From Trigonopsis variabilis (lineage: Eukaryota; Ascomycota; Trigonopsidomycetes; Trigonopsidales; Trigonopsidaceae): a stretch of DNA of 64,000 nucleotides. This document shows, piece by piece, positions 23,240-34,400 of this stretch. Where the stretch lies: positions 434,001 through 498,000 of the forward strand of contig PPXM03000003.1 of NCBI GenBank assembly GCA_003707065.3, in the 5' to 3' direction. Position 1 is the stretch's first letter. The number at the start of each line of letters is the position of its first letter. The position numbers and the translations under genes were made by a program. The notes beneath the pieces are model-generated. The model saw nothing but the letters and a program-made list of their open reading frames with translations. It searched no databases and had not been told where the DNA came from.

Positions 23240-25271
23240 TTAAAGATCCAGAAAATAGCCTTTTCCTCCAGGGTTATGAATCTCAGACGAGTGAGTAAGT
23301 GCTTTCATACCTCCGTCTGCAGAAGTGTATACACTTACAGCCCACTCGTACCACACCCTTCTTGAATCAGTCTTGCGCCAAAGAGCAATTTGAACTTCGC
23401 AAACAGGAGTCACGTTAATTGGAGGGTCTAAGGGAAACCAGAGGGGAAACCATGATTCGAGGTTGCGAGACTTGGCCTTGATGGTATCGGGATTAATGGA
23501 CAGCGTCACATCCCCGTACAGCTCGGCTTCAAAGTATCCAATAAAGCCATTTATAACTCCTCCTGTTGTAGGATAGAAAGCTCGAAGGGCAAAGCGTTCA
23601 TTCGATTTTCTGCTGAGCTCGCTCGAAGAAGACTTGCTAGGGTAGTTAAACTTCCACATCTCTTTGACTCCGTCACAAGGGCGATGGACAGCCAGGAGCT
23701 TGACGACGTAAGGAGAATAGAACGGATTATCATACTGTGACCGCATAGATTGAAGAGCAGCCTGAATTTTTGGAGAGAATGCCGGACATATGAAGGCAGT
23801 GGACGATTGAGGGATCATCAGCCCGTTTGGACTTAGCAGCCTTTGCACACCTTCAAGACATTCAGGGGCTGCCTCGTTATCGCCAAAGCTTCCCAAAAGC
23901 TCACTAACGATGAGATCAAATTGGCGGTCCGTCAGCCACCGCCTCATATCTGTTTTGATAATGCCCACTGAATTTCCCCAGTCAACGCGATTCCGTCGAC
24001 AAAGACTGCGTCTTAGATTTCGAAGCAAGTCTATAATACTTACCTTAGATATGCACCCTCATTCTTCTCAATTGCAAATATCTTCACCTTGCGATGCATT
24101 TCTTGCGCAGCATCAAGAACTGCGTCAACCAGAGGACCTCGACCAGCACCTGCAATGAGGACATTACTAAAGTGTTAATACAGTCAAGCACAGCTTAGAC
24201 GTACATGATTGGTTCGCTAGCCATGTCTTTGATCGCTTGCTGAATAGCGGCAGTATACAGGGAATATTTGACACCATCGCGTTCGAATGTTTCGTAGACT
24301 GAATTTGTCAAGTTGTCCCGCAGAGGTTGTAAAGGCATTTGCAATATATCTTCAACGCCTTGAATAGGACTATCCAGATCATCTGTGGAGTCCAGTCCCT
24401 GAGAAGATAAGTGCCTCAGATAGACAACAAAAGCATCTGGGCCACCACGAAATTCAAGATGATCATCTTCAGTCAAGATAAGACCAGTGCCTCGAAGAGA
24501 GAACTTGGAAATAATACTCTGGTAAGATCTAGACAAGACAGGATATCCCTTTCTATTGGAGATGAACAAAGATGTGGGGACGAGCAGAAAAGCCACTGGC
24601 TCAGCAAACCAATGATCAACGATGCGAGAAGAAGGAATAAGCTCGGGAAATGATAATATGACGTGAAGACGAGGGTTAAATCCGCATGTTTGTCGAATGC
24701 AATGCCAGATATTCCATTGTTGACTATCGGATGTATTATTAGTCTCAAAGAAACTGAGCTCAATGGCGATATTTAGAAGTGGGAAGTCTCTCAGAATCTT
24801 CGATACAAGGCCATTGAATTGCATTATCTGCGCCCCGCGCTTAGGAGCAATCAAGGTAACCATATTACAGCCACAGAAAGACGCATATTCGATTTCTCTG
24901 TACATAAACTAACGATTAATCCTGATATCTAAGGTATATCTCACCTCCAAATACGCTTCCGCAAAGCGGGTAGTCATCTTACTCGATATCTGCACTCCTC
25001 GACCAGCTCGGGCCAGGACTTTACTTATCCGTCGATGCTCTCGAAGAATCAGTTCACTGTCACTTAATTCGGTAATTTGATGGCAATCGCTGATATCACA
25101 GTCCCCGTCATTAAGTCCCGCTTCCTGGGTATCTGCACCGGCTGCGCTTATATCGCAGAACAGTCCATCGAATGACTTCAAAAGAGCATTTTCAGTATCA
25201 TATAATGTTGCGGCTCCACTATGACGATATATAGGTATCTTCGTGGCTTCGGGAATATCTATCTGCTCCAT
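23240..25271 (-). CDS. HSL7: Type II protein arginine methyltransferase 5 (Hsl7/Skb1)
   Basis: Exons 25271-24945, 24908-24205, 24166-24044 and 24005-23240 (introns 36, 38 and 38 nt) give 639 aa from the first in-frame ATG. Landmarks: the TIM-barrel part with REIEYASFCGCN, AdoMet-binding VLIAGAGRGPLV, the double-E loop SELLGSFGDNEAAPECL, and a C-terminal barrel ending VWYEWAVSVY. PRMT5 makes symmetric dimethylarginine; in yeasts it also works with Wee1-type kinase control of mitosis. The frame stays open upstream to about 25370 with no ATG and contains a TACTAAC at about 25355, so a further 5' exon is likely and the N-terminus is unresolved. Confidence 0.9.
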
Positions 25272-25343
25272 GCGTCTCAGTGATGGCAGGTTGGAAGCGG
25301 GTACTTGGTCCCGTTTTAGTGAGACTGGCCTTGTCGTCTCCAA

Positions 25344-27519
25344 GGAAAGTGACCATGTCGAGTTAGTACTGATTAAATGGCTCTATCTTTACTTTGCTAC
25401 CTGATTAGTTATCTATCAATTAACCTCAGTCAACCTTGGAGTTTTGCTATGTGTCTTTGGGCATTTCAGTACCATAGAAGCCAGAGAGAAGGCCACTTAA
25501 ACTCATGCGTCTCTCTAACCCATACCAATCCCTTTGATTTCGATAGGTTTTTCTTAATTCTATTATTTCTGTATCATATAACTGTTGCTCCTCTATCTTT
25601 CCTTAATCCAACTTCCATATCTGATCACTGAAGAGCACTTGCCCATTTGTTTGAAGGCAGACAAGGCTTGTGTAGACCAGGACGTTAAATGTCTCTTTAT
25701 GGCGCTTAAATTCTCTCTTGATGTTCTACGCTCAAGACTTTCTCGCGTAAAAAGAAATTCTTCTTTCACAAAGTCAATCTAGACCGACCGCTCTAGTGTA
25801 CAGTACACAAAGTCTCTCAAGAGAAGCATTTGCATTTTTTTCGTAATTTAATAACTAGCAAGAGTCTGAACCTTACCGTGTTGAGTTTTCCGAAAACCAG
25901 CCAGTGTGCAGGAGCAGTTGAGAGTAGCCTAGTTGATGTAAATGCAGGCCCTTGGCTATTTTTAGATTATGACCTCTTCCCTTTTCACTGGAAATGGACA
26001 ATCAGTGTAGTAGATACCAATCGTGCACGTAAGCTAGCCAGGCTTGTTGTAACTCAAGACGAGTCATACGCAACTATTCCCCTTTGAGACATCTTGAGGA
26101 CGACAGATTAGGAATGATGGAGAAAATAGTATAAGTTCTTCGGCTGGATGGAAGCATAGGATCTGTGGATGTCATTATAATTTTCTAAATTCATCTGCAT
26201 AGCTATCTTGATCTGCCGATGCCCTGTCTATCGAGCAGAGCTGAGAGAACGCGTCCCAGCATATGCTTTATAGATTCAAGGTGTATCTTAACCCCAGCTA
26301 CTAACCTTTTTCCGAACCGATCTTTTAGCTCCGGTTATCAGCTTTTATGCAAGTGGGTATGCTTTGATTCGGGCCTCATGTCTGTTATGGAAGATATGCA
26401 TATCCGATCTTCATTTGAAGGAGCGCGGTTCTCTATATGGTACATTCGAACAGATACGTCTGTATACGATCATATTTCTCTTTCCGAGCCTAGAAAACTG
26501 GACTGTTATATCGGACCACCGTTAGGGTGATATCTCGTTATTTCAGCATGAGTTAGCCCATTCCATATCTGCTTTAATCGGATAAGTAAAGGATCAAGAT
26601 GGCTTGGAATTTGAGCTTTGCTCATCAGTGGAATGTTCAATGAGTTACTACTGTCCACCTGCTCAAGCAGAAAATCTAGAAGTTGACTCCCGTCCTGCAG
26701 CTCTCTCACACGGAATTTAGAAATAGTGGTATCGACAGCCCCTGTGCGACCACGGTGGTCATAAAGCTTGTTTGTGAAAACACGGTCGATCGGCTTATAT
26801 TATTGAAATCATTCCTTTGTCCAGTCACGATGATCATCCTCTCTGAGGCTCTCTGGTATACACCAAGTTGGTGGCTCCGATAATAAGAAAACCTCCTGGA
26901 GGAGTGTTAGAGTCTTGAGGCTCGATTCTTATTATCTCTGTCCATTTTCTTGGAGGGATCGAACCCATGTATGCGCAGTCTTTTTCTGTTCACCAAGATT
27001 CTCGCAGCAAGAATAGATCTACTTTTGTCGCGAGCCTCTTGGTGGTCGATCGTCTCCCATGCTAGATCTCGAGGATCGCTCAAGCTTAGGCTCTTGCATT
27101 TTCACTTGGTTTTTTTTCCCAGACATAAATAAGCTTTCTTTCTCTTTCTACGTAAACTGATATCAAGTGCAAATTAACGTCTCATGTGCTTCTCAATGGC
27201 GTGCCAAGCCCTCAGACAAGAGATTAAATCAAGCTTGCTTGGTAGTTACGCGCGGGATTTTCCCAGTGGCTCCCACAGGCGCGGTATCTGGTTGGGCCCG
27301 CCCGCGGTTGATTACTGGCGACCCCGCTTATCACCCTAGTTGCGTCCGCTAGAACTCATAGATCTATCTGTAAGAGCATGCATCGCTAGACAAAAATAGA
27401 AATTCACTCATTGACATCATCAGTATTTTCTGTTTCGGCATAATAATTATTTAAAATCTAGAAGACTGTGGGTTACAGCTCAATTAGTAAACGGCGTGAC
27501 TTGTCAACACCCATCTCCC
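25344..27519. other. Poorly explained 2.2-kb region
   Basis: No gene could be modelled with confidence. Plus-strand frames at 25377-25631, 25830-26087 and 26219-26530 lack recognisable motifs and good starts. The minus strand between 26506 and about 26990 has protein-like segments with branch/acceptor signals (separate entry). The stretch just before 27520 is the promoter and 5' UTR of the FPK1-like kinase. Confidence 0.4.
26506..26968 (-). other. Candidate unresolved spliced or broken gene
   Basis: A 95-codon open stretch at 26793-26506 contains RELQDGSQLLDFLLEQVDSS and continues to a TAA, with strongly helix-like composition. Immediately upstream a second frame reads IPLFLNSV and, further up, EPPTW and LREDDH, ending in a different phase. 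A TCTAAC followed 10 bases later by CAG lies near 26903, like a real intron end, and a 44-codon frame at 26968-26834 overlaps it. I could not join these pieces into one in-phase gene, so this is either a multi-exon gene with unusual junctions or a decaying one. Family unknown. Confidence 0.35.
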
Positions 27520-29193
27520 ATGTCGGTTCAACACGGGCCAGATTTTGGGGTAGCGAGCGCTCCAGAAGCTTCGGAAGGATACCTACGCAGTCCTAGACTG
27601 CGGGCATTATCATCTTCTCCGGCTCCTTCATATATTCCACAGAAGTTGAAGAGCTTTTTCCGATTCTCGGGACACGATGATTCGACAGGGGAAGAGAGCC
27701 CTTCAAGGAGCGTCTTTAGAAGAACAAGGTCTCCGTCTCAACCTCCTGTAGTGAAAGATGGTGAAAATGCTGGTGAGCAAGAGGACCATCTGGTTCGGAA
27801 TGAGCACGAAGAAAAGGGGTCACGATTGAAACAACATTCACCATTTGTTCGACTATTACGACGAGTTGCATCTGATCCAGATCTTAGTAAGGAAAAGAAA
27901 GAGACATCAGAGGTCCCTGCTGTTCCTGCGATTCCTGCGATTCCGGCCGACCTTGGTGATAACAAAGCGGTCAAGTTTACGCCTGCTGCGCCGCCGTCGG
28001 CACCGGCATTTAAACGGACGTATTCGACTTCTTCAATAAAGATTAAAGACGTCGAGGTGGGCCCTTCAAGTTTTGAAAAAATTCGACTATTAGGTAAAGG
28101 AGATGTCGGCAAAGTCTACCTTGTCCGAGAGAAAAAGTCTGGAAAACTCTATGCAATGAAGGTTTTGAGCAAAAAAGAAATGATTAAAAGAAATAAGATC
28201 AAGCGGGCGTTAGCTGAGCAGGAGATTCTGGCTACCAGTAACCACCCGTTTATTGTCACTTTGCATCATTCATTCCAGAGCGACGACTATCTGTATCTTT
28301 GCATGGAATACTGTATGGGTGGTGAATTTTTTCGAGCTTTACAGAACAGAAAGGATAAATGCATCACCGAGGATGAAGCTCGGTTTTACGCCGCCGAGGT
28401 CATCGCCGCTCTTGAGTATCTTCATTTGATGGGCTACATTTACCGAGACTTGAAGCCAGAAAACATTCTTTTACATCAATCAGGACATATCATGCTGTCC
28501 GACTTTGATCTTTCAAAGCAATCTGATAGTGCTCGCGATCCTACAGTGGTTGGTTCTCGAGGACCTGGGTCCCATAGTGCTCCTGCCATTGACACCAAAG
28601 CATGTATTGCTGACTTCCGGACAAACTCTTTTGTGGGAACAGAAGAATACATTGCTCCTGAAGTGATTCGAGGGAATGGCCATACTAGCGCTGTAGATTG
28701 GTGGACTCTAGGAATCCTTATCTACGAGATGATTTATGGCACTACTCCTTTTAAAGGGAAATCTCGAAATGCCACTTTCGCCAATGTTTTGAAGAATGAT
28801 GTTACCTTCCATGACACCCAGCCGGTGTCGAGTGTGTGCAAGAACCTCATCAAAAAATTGCTAATTAAAGATGAGAATCGTCGACTGGGTTCTCGAGCGG
28901 GAGCCTCTGATGTCAAGGCTCATCCTTTTTTCAAGAACACACAATGGGCGCTTCTCCGCAACATGAAACCTCCGATCATTCCTATACAGGGTCTTGCAAT
29001 TGATGCAGTCAACTTTAGAAACATTAAAGAAAGCTCAAGTCTTGATTTCATTCGCGAAAACCCTTCGACCGCTGCTGTTGAGACCGATTTGGGTATCTAT
29101 AGCGGTGGCCAGACCCCTAATGGTGGACTGGATCTCGACAAAGATCCTTTTTCAAAGTTCAGCTCGGTGACTCTGCAGCATTGCAGCAGCTAG
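27520..29193 (+). CDS. FPK1: AGC-family serine/threonine kinase, flippase-kinase type
   Basis: Single exon; the frame opens at a GTG (27496) but the first ATG is 27520, giving 557 aa. Residues ~1-185 are disordered and Ser/Pro-rich. The kinase domain has [11 protein letters not shown] (P-loop), AMKVL (catalytic Lys), [11 protein letters not shown] (catalytic loop) and [13 protein letters not shown]. The magnesium motif is DFD (SDFDLSKQ) in place of DFG, which is typical of the fungal Fpk1/Kin82/NRC-2 group and plant AGCVIII kinases. A ~60-residue insert sits between DFD and the activation segment. Fpk1 kinases phosphorylate and activate aminophospholipid flippases at the plasma membrane. Confidence 0.92.
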   Translation: MSVQHGPDFGVASAPEASEGYLRSPRLRALSSSPAPSYIPQKLKSFFRFSGHDDSTGEESPSRSVFRRTRSPSQPPVVKDGENAGEQEDHLVRNEHEEKGSRLKQHSPFVRLLRRVASDPDLSKEKKETSEVPAVPAIPAIPADLGDNKAVKFTPAAPPSAPAFKRTYSTSSIKIKDVEVGPSSFEKIRLLGKGDVGKVYLVREKKSGKLYAMKVLSKKEMIKRNKIKRALAEQEILATSNHPFIVTLHHSFQSDDYLYLCMEYCMGGEFFRALQNRKDKCITEDEARFYAAEVIAALEYLHLMGYIYRDLKPENILLHQSGHIMLSDFDLSKQSDSARDPTVVGSRGPGSHSAPAIDTKACIADFRTNSFVGTEEYIAPEVIRGNGHTSAVDWWTLGILIYEMIYGTTPFKGKSRNATFANVLKNDVTFHDTQPVSSVCKNLIKKLLIKDENRRLGSRAGASDVKAHPFFKNTQWALLRNMKPPIIPIQGLAIDAVNFRNIKESSSLDFIRENPSTAAVETDLGIYSGGQTPNGGLDLDKDPFSKFSSVTLQHCSS

Positions 29194-29392
29194 ACGGAGC
29201 TTTGGGGTGTGCAGGCGTTAGTATGGAAGTTATGGGGACGCATTTTTCACGTTCGCAGTGGCGTTTGATTGGTTATTTGGAGGACAGTCAGTGTAGAATA
29301 TGATTGTGAGAGGAAAAAAGACATTGTGTTATCGAGACAGCGAGTGTATACTCATGTATAGGCGTATAGGCATAAGATACAGTTAATATACA

Positions 29393-30175
29393 TTAAAAAG
29401 AACCTTCTTTGAGCTCTTTTTCCAGCCGTTCAATCTCAGGCAATGATGTTGCCTTGGACAATTGTTCCTTGAGCCGCTCTCGCTCTTCTTCTGTTAACTT
29501 GGTAGAGAATTGACGCTCCTGGGTCTCGCCTTCAGCAGAGACCTCGTTCACACTGAAAGTCTTAGGTGCCATACCCAGGATTTTTGATGCCAGCGCTGTC
29601 AATTCGCCATTACTATCTTCGAACAAATCTTTAGCTTCCTTTCTTTCTGAGTCTTTAATCTTCTTGAAATCCAGCATCTTTAGCGAAGGGATTCTCCATA
29701 CAAGCCATAGTCGATAGTTTGGTAGTTCGGCGACAGGATTATGAAGAAGGACTAAATGAGCTATTCTTGAGAACTCCCTCAATGGCTCTAGATCTACCAA
29801 CTGAGAGATCAAGTTGTCGGTCAACACAAGTGCTGTGAGATTAGGCAGAGATTCTGCAAGTTTAGGTTGGATCACGGATATTCGATTCCTCGATAGCCAT
29901 AAATGACGAAGGCGAATTAACCGAGCAAAATTCCCAAGCTGTCTAAGGTCATTATCGGTTAAATCAATAGCATCGTTCTGATCCTGCTTGAGTAAGAATG
30001 TTGCAAGACGGTCTTAAGTTACCTTGCTAACACCAGTATTCTCTATTGATGGGATATGATGGCCTGAATGTCAACTTTAGCAAGTCTTTAACCTACCTCT
30101 AAGATATAATTCTCTATCATTAACTGGATTTATGTAAGATGGAGCATTGCGTACTAGCTCTGCTGTCATCCGCAT
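29393..30175 (-). CDS. LEA1: U2 snRNP protein A' (leucine-rich repeats)
   Basis: Exons 30175-30097, 30063-30023 and 29983-29393 (introns 33 and 39 nt); 236 aa. The spliced N-terminus MRMTAELVRNAPSYINPVND and NDAIDLTDNDLRQLG match U2A', followed by leucine-rich repeats (~45-140) and the cap segment YRLWLVWRIPSLKMLDF. The C-terminal third is charged and helical. It pairs with U2B'' on U2 snRNA and acts in branch-site recognition. At the second intron both CAAG and CAAGCAG could serve as acceptor; the latter is used because it gives the family spacing. The two introns mean the splicing factor needs splicing itself. Confidence 0.93.
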
Positions 30176-30534
30176 CGTTGCTAGGAAGAACTTCGAGCGA
30201 GCGGGTTGCAAGAATTATTGGGAGAACCTTGAGACAGGCCCTTACTAAATTTAGAAACGATAGGTATAGCACGAGGCTAGAAAGGAAAACACCAAGGTCA
30301 GTCTTTGAGATCCTTTGGAGCAAGCTTAGATGCTAAGACGAACTTATCCTTTTGGAAAGATAAACCGTCCAATCTTTCACCAAATTTCATTTACAAGTGC
30401 TAGATCCAGAAGTATGTCTCGCTGACAAGAGTTGGCGACGGCACGCGTCACCATAAGGAGACCGCCGTTGCTGTATACAAACAGGCAACTCACAAACATT
30501 ACAGCCCCACAGTGACTGAAAGCACAGTGGATTC
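30176..30534. promoter_or_regulatory. Divergent promoter region, LEA1 / arrestin
   Basis: About 360 bp between two head-to-head starts. A 65-codon plus-strand frame here (30139-30336) runs partly over LEA1 exon 1 and is a shadow. No other feature seen. Confidence 0.45.
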
Positions 30535-31810
30535 ATGTTACTCGTTCACGTCAGAGGACCCTCCAATGGAGATATAGTATGCGGATACCCAGGGATCCCT
30601 GCGTCAAAGGTAGCAATTTGAGTAGAAGCAGCAAGCTGACTAGAACAGCCTCGGTTGGAAGGAACAGTTGAAGTGCGTTCTAACGATGGCCAGCCGGTTT
30701 CTGTTATAAATGTCAAGCTGGAATTCTTCCGTACAGATATCATTAAAGTGCCTTCTCGAAATAAAGCAAGCTTAAATAGCCATCGGTGAGACTATAGATA
30801 TTTGTTTGAATTATTACTGACTCTTAGTCGAGAACAATCATTCCAGATTGGTAAACCATTAGTACTATTCCAAGCCAGTGCTGGGAAATCTAGCGAAGAG
30901 ATAATTGGACTGGATCTTCCGTTTAGGCTTGTTTTGCCGGGAAAGAACCCCATGCCTGCCAGCATTGCGCTTACTTCTCATGCAATTGAGTCATTTTATC
31001 GAGTAATAGTGACCACAAGTACGTCAAAACAGAAGTATGTGGTCTCCTATCCTATAATTATTGGTTGTTTCCACACAATGTCGACCTTTGGGACTTATAA
31101 TATCCCAGTGAACCGGGCTCTGGCGTCTCCTGACCATCAAACAGAACTGAATATTTCCATGCCCAAGTCATCTTTTGGGCCGAATGACCCTGTTGTTGTC
31201 TACACAAAGGTTGCGTACAATGTGGATTGGCCAGCAAAGGCCAGAAAAGTTAAAATCAACAAGGTATCGCTTTGTCTCGATGAGGTTATCAGTTTTAAGC
31301 CTCCTGAAGGAGATCCAATCACTAAATCTAAACGATTGATAAAGGTGTCGGATTCCGTTGACCAGAAGCTCTCAGATGATGGTCTGACCATGGAACTTCT
31401 TTTCGATTTTCCTGAAATTAAGAAGGTGGATAAGGAAGGTCTCGTTTCCAAACCGAAACCCGGGTTTCCTGCTTTATTCGCCACCGGTTTTACAACTTCA
31501 TCCTCTTATTATGACATTCACCACATCCTCACTGTTAAGGTAAACTTTTATTTGGTCACCAGTCAGATCTAACAGACAGGTTAAAATGTCTGGCTGTAAG
31601 GATATCATCCTTACAGAAAAAATAACAGTCACTCCTTTCAGCTACGCTGAGTGCGTGGCAAGAATGCCTTTGGTTTCCCAGGCTGTCAAGATAGCCAAGC
31701 GTCTGGATGACGTTCATCCGAAGACGATTTATAGACAAGGCGACAAGCGGTACTTTGAGCGGTTAGGTTTCTTTTTAATATCGGGCAAGAAACAGGTTTA
31801 TATTGATTAG
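30535..31810 (+). CDS. Arrestin-fold trafficking adaptor
   Basis: Four exons: 30535-30609, 30649-30785, 30828-31539 and 31580-31810 (introns 39, 42 and 40 nt); 384 aa. The start MLLVHVRGPSNGDIVCGYPG and PRLEGTVEVRSNDGQP form the first strands of the arrestin N-lobe; LPFRLVLPG and the C-lobe STFGTYNIPVNRAL follow, ending with VKMSGCKDIILTEKI. Fungal arrestin-related proteins recruit Rsp5-type ubiquitin ligases to membrane transporters. I see no PPxY motif, so direct ligase binding is not supported. The first residues are already inside strand one, so an extra upstream exon cannot be excluded. Confidence 0.86.
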
Positions 31811-31949
31811 GCGTTCCGGAGGGATTGTTTGGCAGTTTGTGAGGCGAGAATACGGATTTTAATATAAGTGGGATTAACTTTCAAATATTGTACATTACTC
31901 GAAGAGAAAATATTGACCAAGAACACAAAGGAGCAGCGTGGCAAACAGC

Positions 31950-33446
31950 TTATGCCGTGAGAGGAACGGCAGCGAGAGCCAATAAACCAAGGAGAGACCA
32001 AGACACAGTCATAGTAGCCCCAGAATTCTTTTTCTTGCTAGATGCTGAAGCAGAGCCGGAAGCTACAGCATCGGCAGTAGTGGTCGAAGAGGCAGAGCTT
32101 TTTTCAGTATTGGAAGATGGAGCAGTGGACGAAGCAGCAAAAGTCGTGAAACTTGAGGCCGTCAGAACATTGACTTCATTTTCAGCCAAGATGTTCAAAG
32201 TTTGATTCGAGATAGGGATACTTGAATTTGAAAGAATCTCATAGCGGGAGGTGGTTTCATTGACATCAACCAAAGCCCCAATGTTGGTGGCATTGATTCC
32301 GTAGAAAAGAGCTTGCTCGTAAGGGCATGGGGGCAAATCAAACGAAGCGTTGAAGTCAGTCCATCTGCTTTCGATGTAAGTCTTGTTGCATGTGAAAGCA
32401 GTGACATTCTTGATGGACGATTCGGAGGCGAGAGTGTAGTTTGCCTGGCCTAAGGCTGACTGGAAGTTATAATAATCCTCCAGCAATGAGATCGAATCAT
32501 TTGAGTTGATGTTGACGAGACCGTAATTATTTGCTTCTTCGGAATATTCATAAACAAGACCGCCGTTAAAATCCGTGTTCAATAAGTCTCCATAGACGCC
32601 GTCGGGAACTTCAGTGAATGTTCTAGGACTATTTCTGTTACACCCATATTCAGAGAAGAACAAAGGGACCGAGGAGTTGGCCAGAGTGTCTTGTAAAGTT
32701 CCATAGCCGGATGTCTGCCAGTCATCGGAACCACTGCACCACGCATAGGAGTTGATACCATAAAAGTCCGACTTGGACACGTCGTCTCCGCACGTCAAAT
32801 AGTACCAACCGGCGAGACGAAGCTCAGTATCGTCAGCAGCAGAGTATCCGACGGGAATGGTCCGATTACTATGGCGAGCAATGTACTCTTTCATGTCTCG
32901 TTGGACGGCACGAATATAAGGAGGAGCACTTGAAGATGACGCACCATCGTTAAAGATCTCGTTCCCTGAGAAAAAGCCAAGGGTGTTAGGGTAGTTCTTG
33001 AACGCGTCAATCATCTTGAAGACTCGCGTCAAATAGCCTGCATTGTAAGAACTGGCGGTATCTTCACGATAGAGTGACTCATAAGGAGAGTTCACGTCCA
33101 AAATTAAGTATATTCCGGCCGCATTGAAGATAGACATGCACTCATCATGATTTACGTCTGGATTGACCGTGTAGACTCGGACAGTATTGATTCCCAGCTG
33201 TTGCAGAACAATGGCATCGCGCAGACAAGTAGATGAATTAGATAAAACGTCTCCCCCGGATTCTCCGTCGTAGGCAGAGGATCCTCCTGGCTGATAATCA
33301 ATTCCAACCATGACGAACTCATTGCCTCCGGTTCCAGATGTATCAGGTCTAATGAAGCGAGAGCCTTTGACATGAATAGGAAGTACGGCATTGACCGTAG
33401 AGAATGATAAAACAGCAAACGAGAGTAAACTAAGTATTCCGACCAT
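31950..33446 (-). CDS. GPI-anchored GH72 1,3-beta-glucanosyltransferase (Gas/Gel family)
   Basis: Single exon, 498 aa from the ATG at 33446, which starts a signal peptide (MVGILSLLSFAVLSFSTVNA). The upstream 36 codons of open frame lack an ATG. The GH72 domain (~25-340) has both catalytic glutamates in FFSGNEIFND and FFSEYGCN, and VGIDYQPGG and NTVRVYTVNP. A cysteine-containing region follows (~355-420), then a Ser/Ala-rich stretch and a hydrophobic C-terminus that fits a GPI signal. No CBM43 with the full cysteine set is obvious. These enzymes cut and religate beta-1,3-glucan in the cell wall. Many N-glycosylation sequons are present. Confidence 0.93.
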   Translation of the reverse strand: MVGILSLLSFAVLSFSTVNAVLPIHVKGSRFIRPDTSGTGGNEFVMVGIDYQPGGSSAYDGESGGDVLSNSSTCLRDAIVLQQLGINTVRVYTVNPDVNHDECMSIFNAAGIYLILDVNSPYESLYREDTASSYNAGYLTRVFKMIDAFKNYPNTLGFFSGNEIFNDGASSSSAPPYIRAVQRDMKEYIARHSNRTIPVGYSAADDTELRLAGWYYLTCGDDVSKSDFYGINSYAWCSGSDDWQTSGYGTLQDTLANSSVPLFFSEYGCNRNSPRTFTEVPDGVYGDLLNTDFNGGLVYEYSEEANNYGLVNINSNDSISLLEDYYNFQSALGQANYTLASESSIKNVTAFTCNKTYIESRWTDFNASFDLPPCPYEQALFYGINATNIGALVDVNETTSRYEILSNSSIPISNQTLNILAENEVNVLTASSFTTFAASSTAPSSNTEKSSASSTTTADAVASGSASASSKKKNSGATMTVSWSLLGLLALAAVPLTA

Positions 33447-34061
33447 GAAGCAAAGATGAGATTGAGTCCAGCGAGGAAATATACCGACGCGTTCAGGAAT
33501 GTCACAGACATAAGTGACCGTCGAAATTTCTTCTTGGATGGTCTTACATGACAAATACGAATAAATACTCGCCAGCCTCGGTTAATATTGGATACTGATA
33601 ATTATTTAAGAATAATAGACGCGTCAATTTCCTTATCGAAGAAGTTACTGGCTCTTTTTCTCATCTGTATCGTTATAGTGTCGTGCGCGCGGATACTATC
33701 CACAAAAGAGCGAACCGTTTAGTATTGAGACGACACAACGTAATCAAGATAGCAAAGATTCAATATACGAAGATTTACTACCAATACTCATCATCGAGGC
33801 TCTGACTTGCATCTTTTGTCTTTTGCAAGACTATACTAGAGCAAACCTGTGTTGGCTTGTAATTGTTCAAAGAGCAACAGTCTATTAGCGCAATGAATGC
33901 AATGGCCGCGCCAGCCAACCGGCCAGGGTAGGAAATTTGGTGCACACTTTGATTAGCCTCGTCTGTCGGCCTCAAGTTCACTCGCTCCCCGGGTAACAGT
34001 AACGGTTGATTGCTGCCGTGTCTTTGAGTAGCGTGAGACTTATCTCAAAAGTCAGACGCTA
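33447..34061. promoter_or_regulatory. Divergent promoter region, GH72 / elongin C
   Basis: About 615 bp. A 67-codon minus-strand frame at 33981-33778 starts with GTG, has one weakly hydrophobic stretch and no recognisable motif; I leave it uncalled. No exon joined by splice signals was found. Confidence 0.4.
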
Positions 34062-34399
34062 ATGACTGCTCAATATGTACGACTAATATCGTCCGATGGA
34101 TTTGAATATTTGGTATTAAGAGAAGCTGCCATGGTCTCAGGAACTCTGCGGGGAATGCTTAGAGATACGGATCGTAAGCGCTCTTTTACATGCAGTGACT
34201 AATTTCAGGATTCTTTGCCGAAGGTCAGAATAACACGGCCGAGTTGACCGACATCAAGGGCTACCTGCTGGAAAAAGTATGCGAATATTTAAATTACAGC
34301 CTAATCTACTCTAAAACAGATGGAGATGTGCCTGATTTCGACATTCCCCCGGAGATGGCGTTAGAACTCCTTGTCGCTTCCGATTACCTTGATGTCTAA
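34062..34399 (+). CDS. ELC1: Elongin C (BTB/POZ-Skp1 fold)
   Basis: Two exons, 34062-34173 and 34209-34399, with a 35-nt intron (donor GTAAGC, branch GACTAAT, acceptor TTTCAG); 100 aa, the family size. QYVRLISSDGFEYLVLREAA, MVSGTLRGML, NNTAELTDI and the end MALELLVASDYLDV match elongin C throughout. It is an adaptor in cullin ubiquitin ligases and acts in Pol II turnover with elongin A. A GTATGC within exon 2 (34280) is read through as coding and not used as a donor. Its stop is 1 bp from the stop of SEN54 on the opposite strand. Confidence 0.93.
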
Positions 34400-34400
34400 T

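Noticed and set aside
26950-26975. tRNA-like B-box on the minus strand (GGTTCGATCC)
   Set aside because: The flanking bases do not form a T-stem and no A-box or acceptor stem could be folded upstream.
27738-28112. 124-codon minus-strand frame opposite FPK1
   Set aside because: Antisense shadow of the disordered N-terminus of the kinase.
31888-32205. 105-codon plus-strand frame at the end of the GH72 gene
   Set aside because: Antisense of the Ser/Ala-rich stalk; composition is an artefact of the repeat-like coding strand.
33778-33981. 67-codon minus-strand frame between GH72 and elongin C
   Set aside because: GTG start, no motif, lies in a divergent promoter; kept out of the gene list.
34280-34300. 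GTATGC in elongin C as a second donor
   Set aside because: Reading through gives EKVCEYLNY and the full conserved end; splicing there would break the fold.
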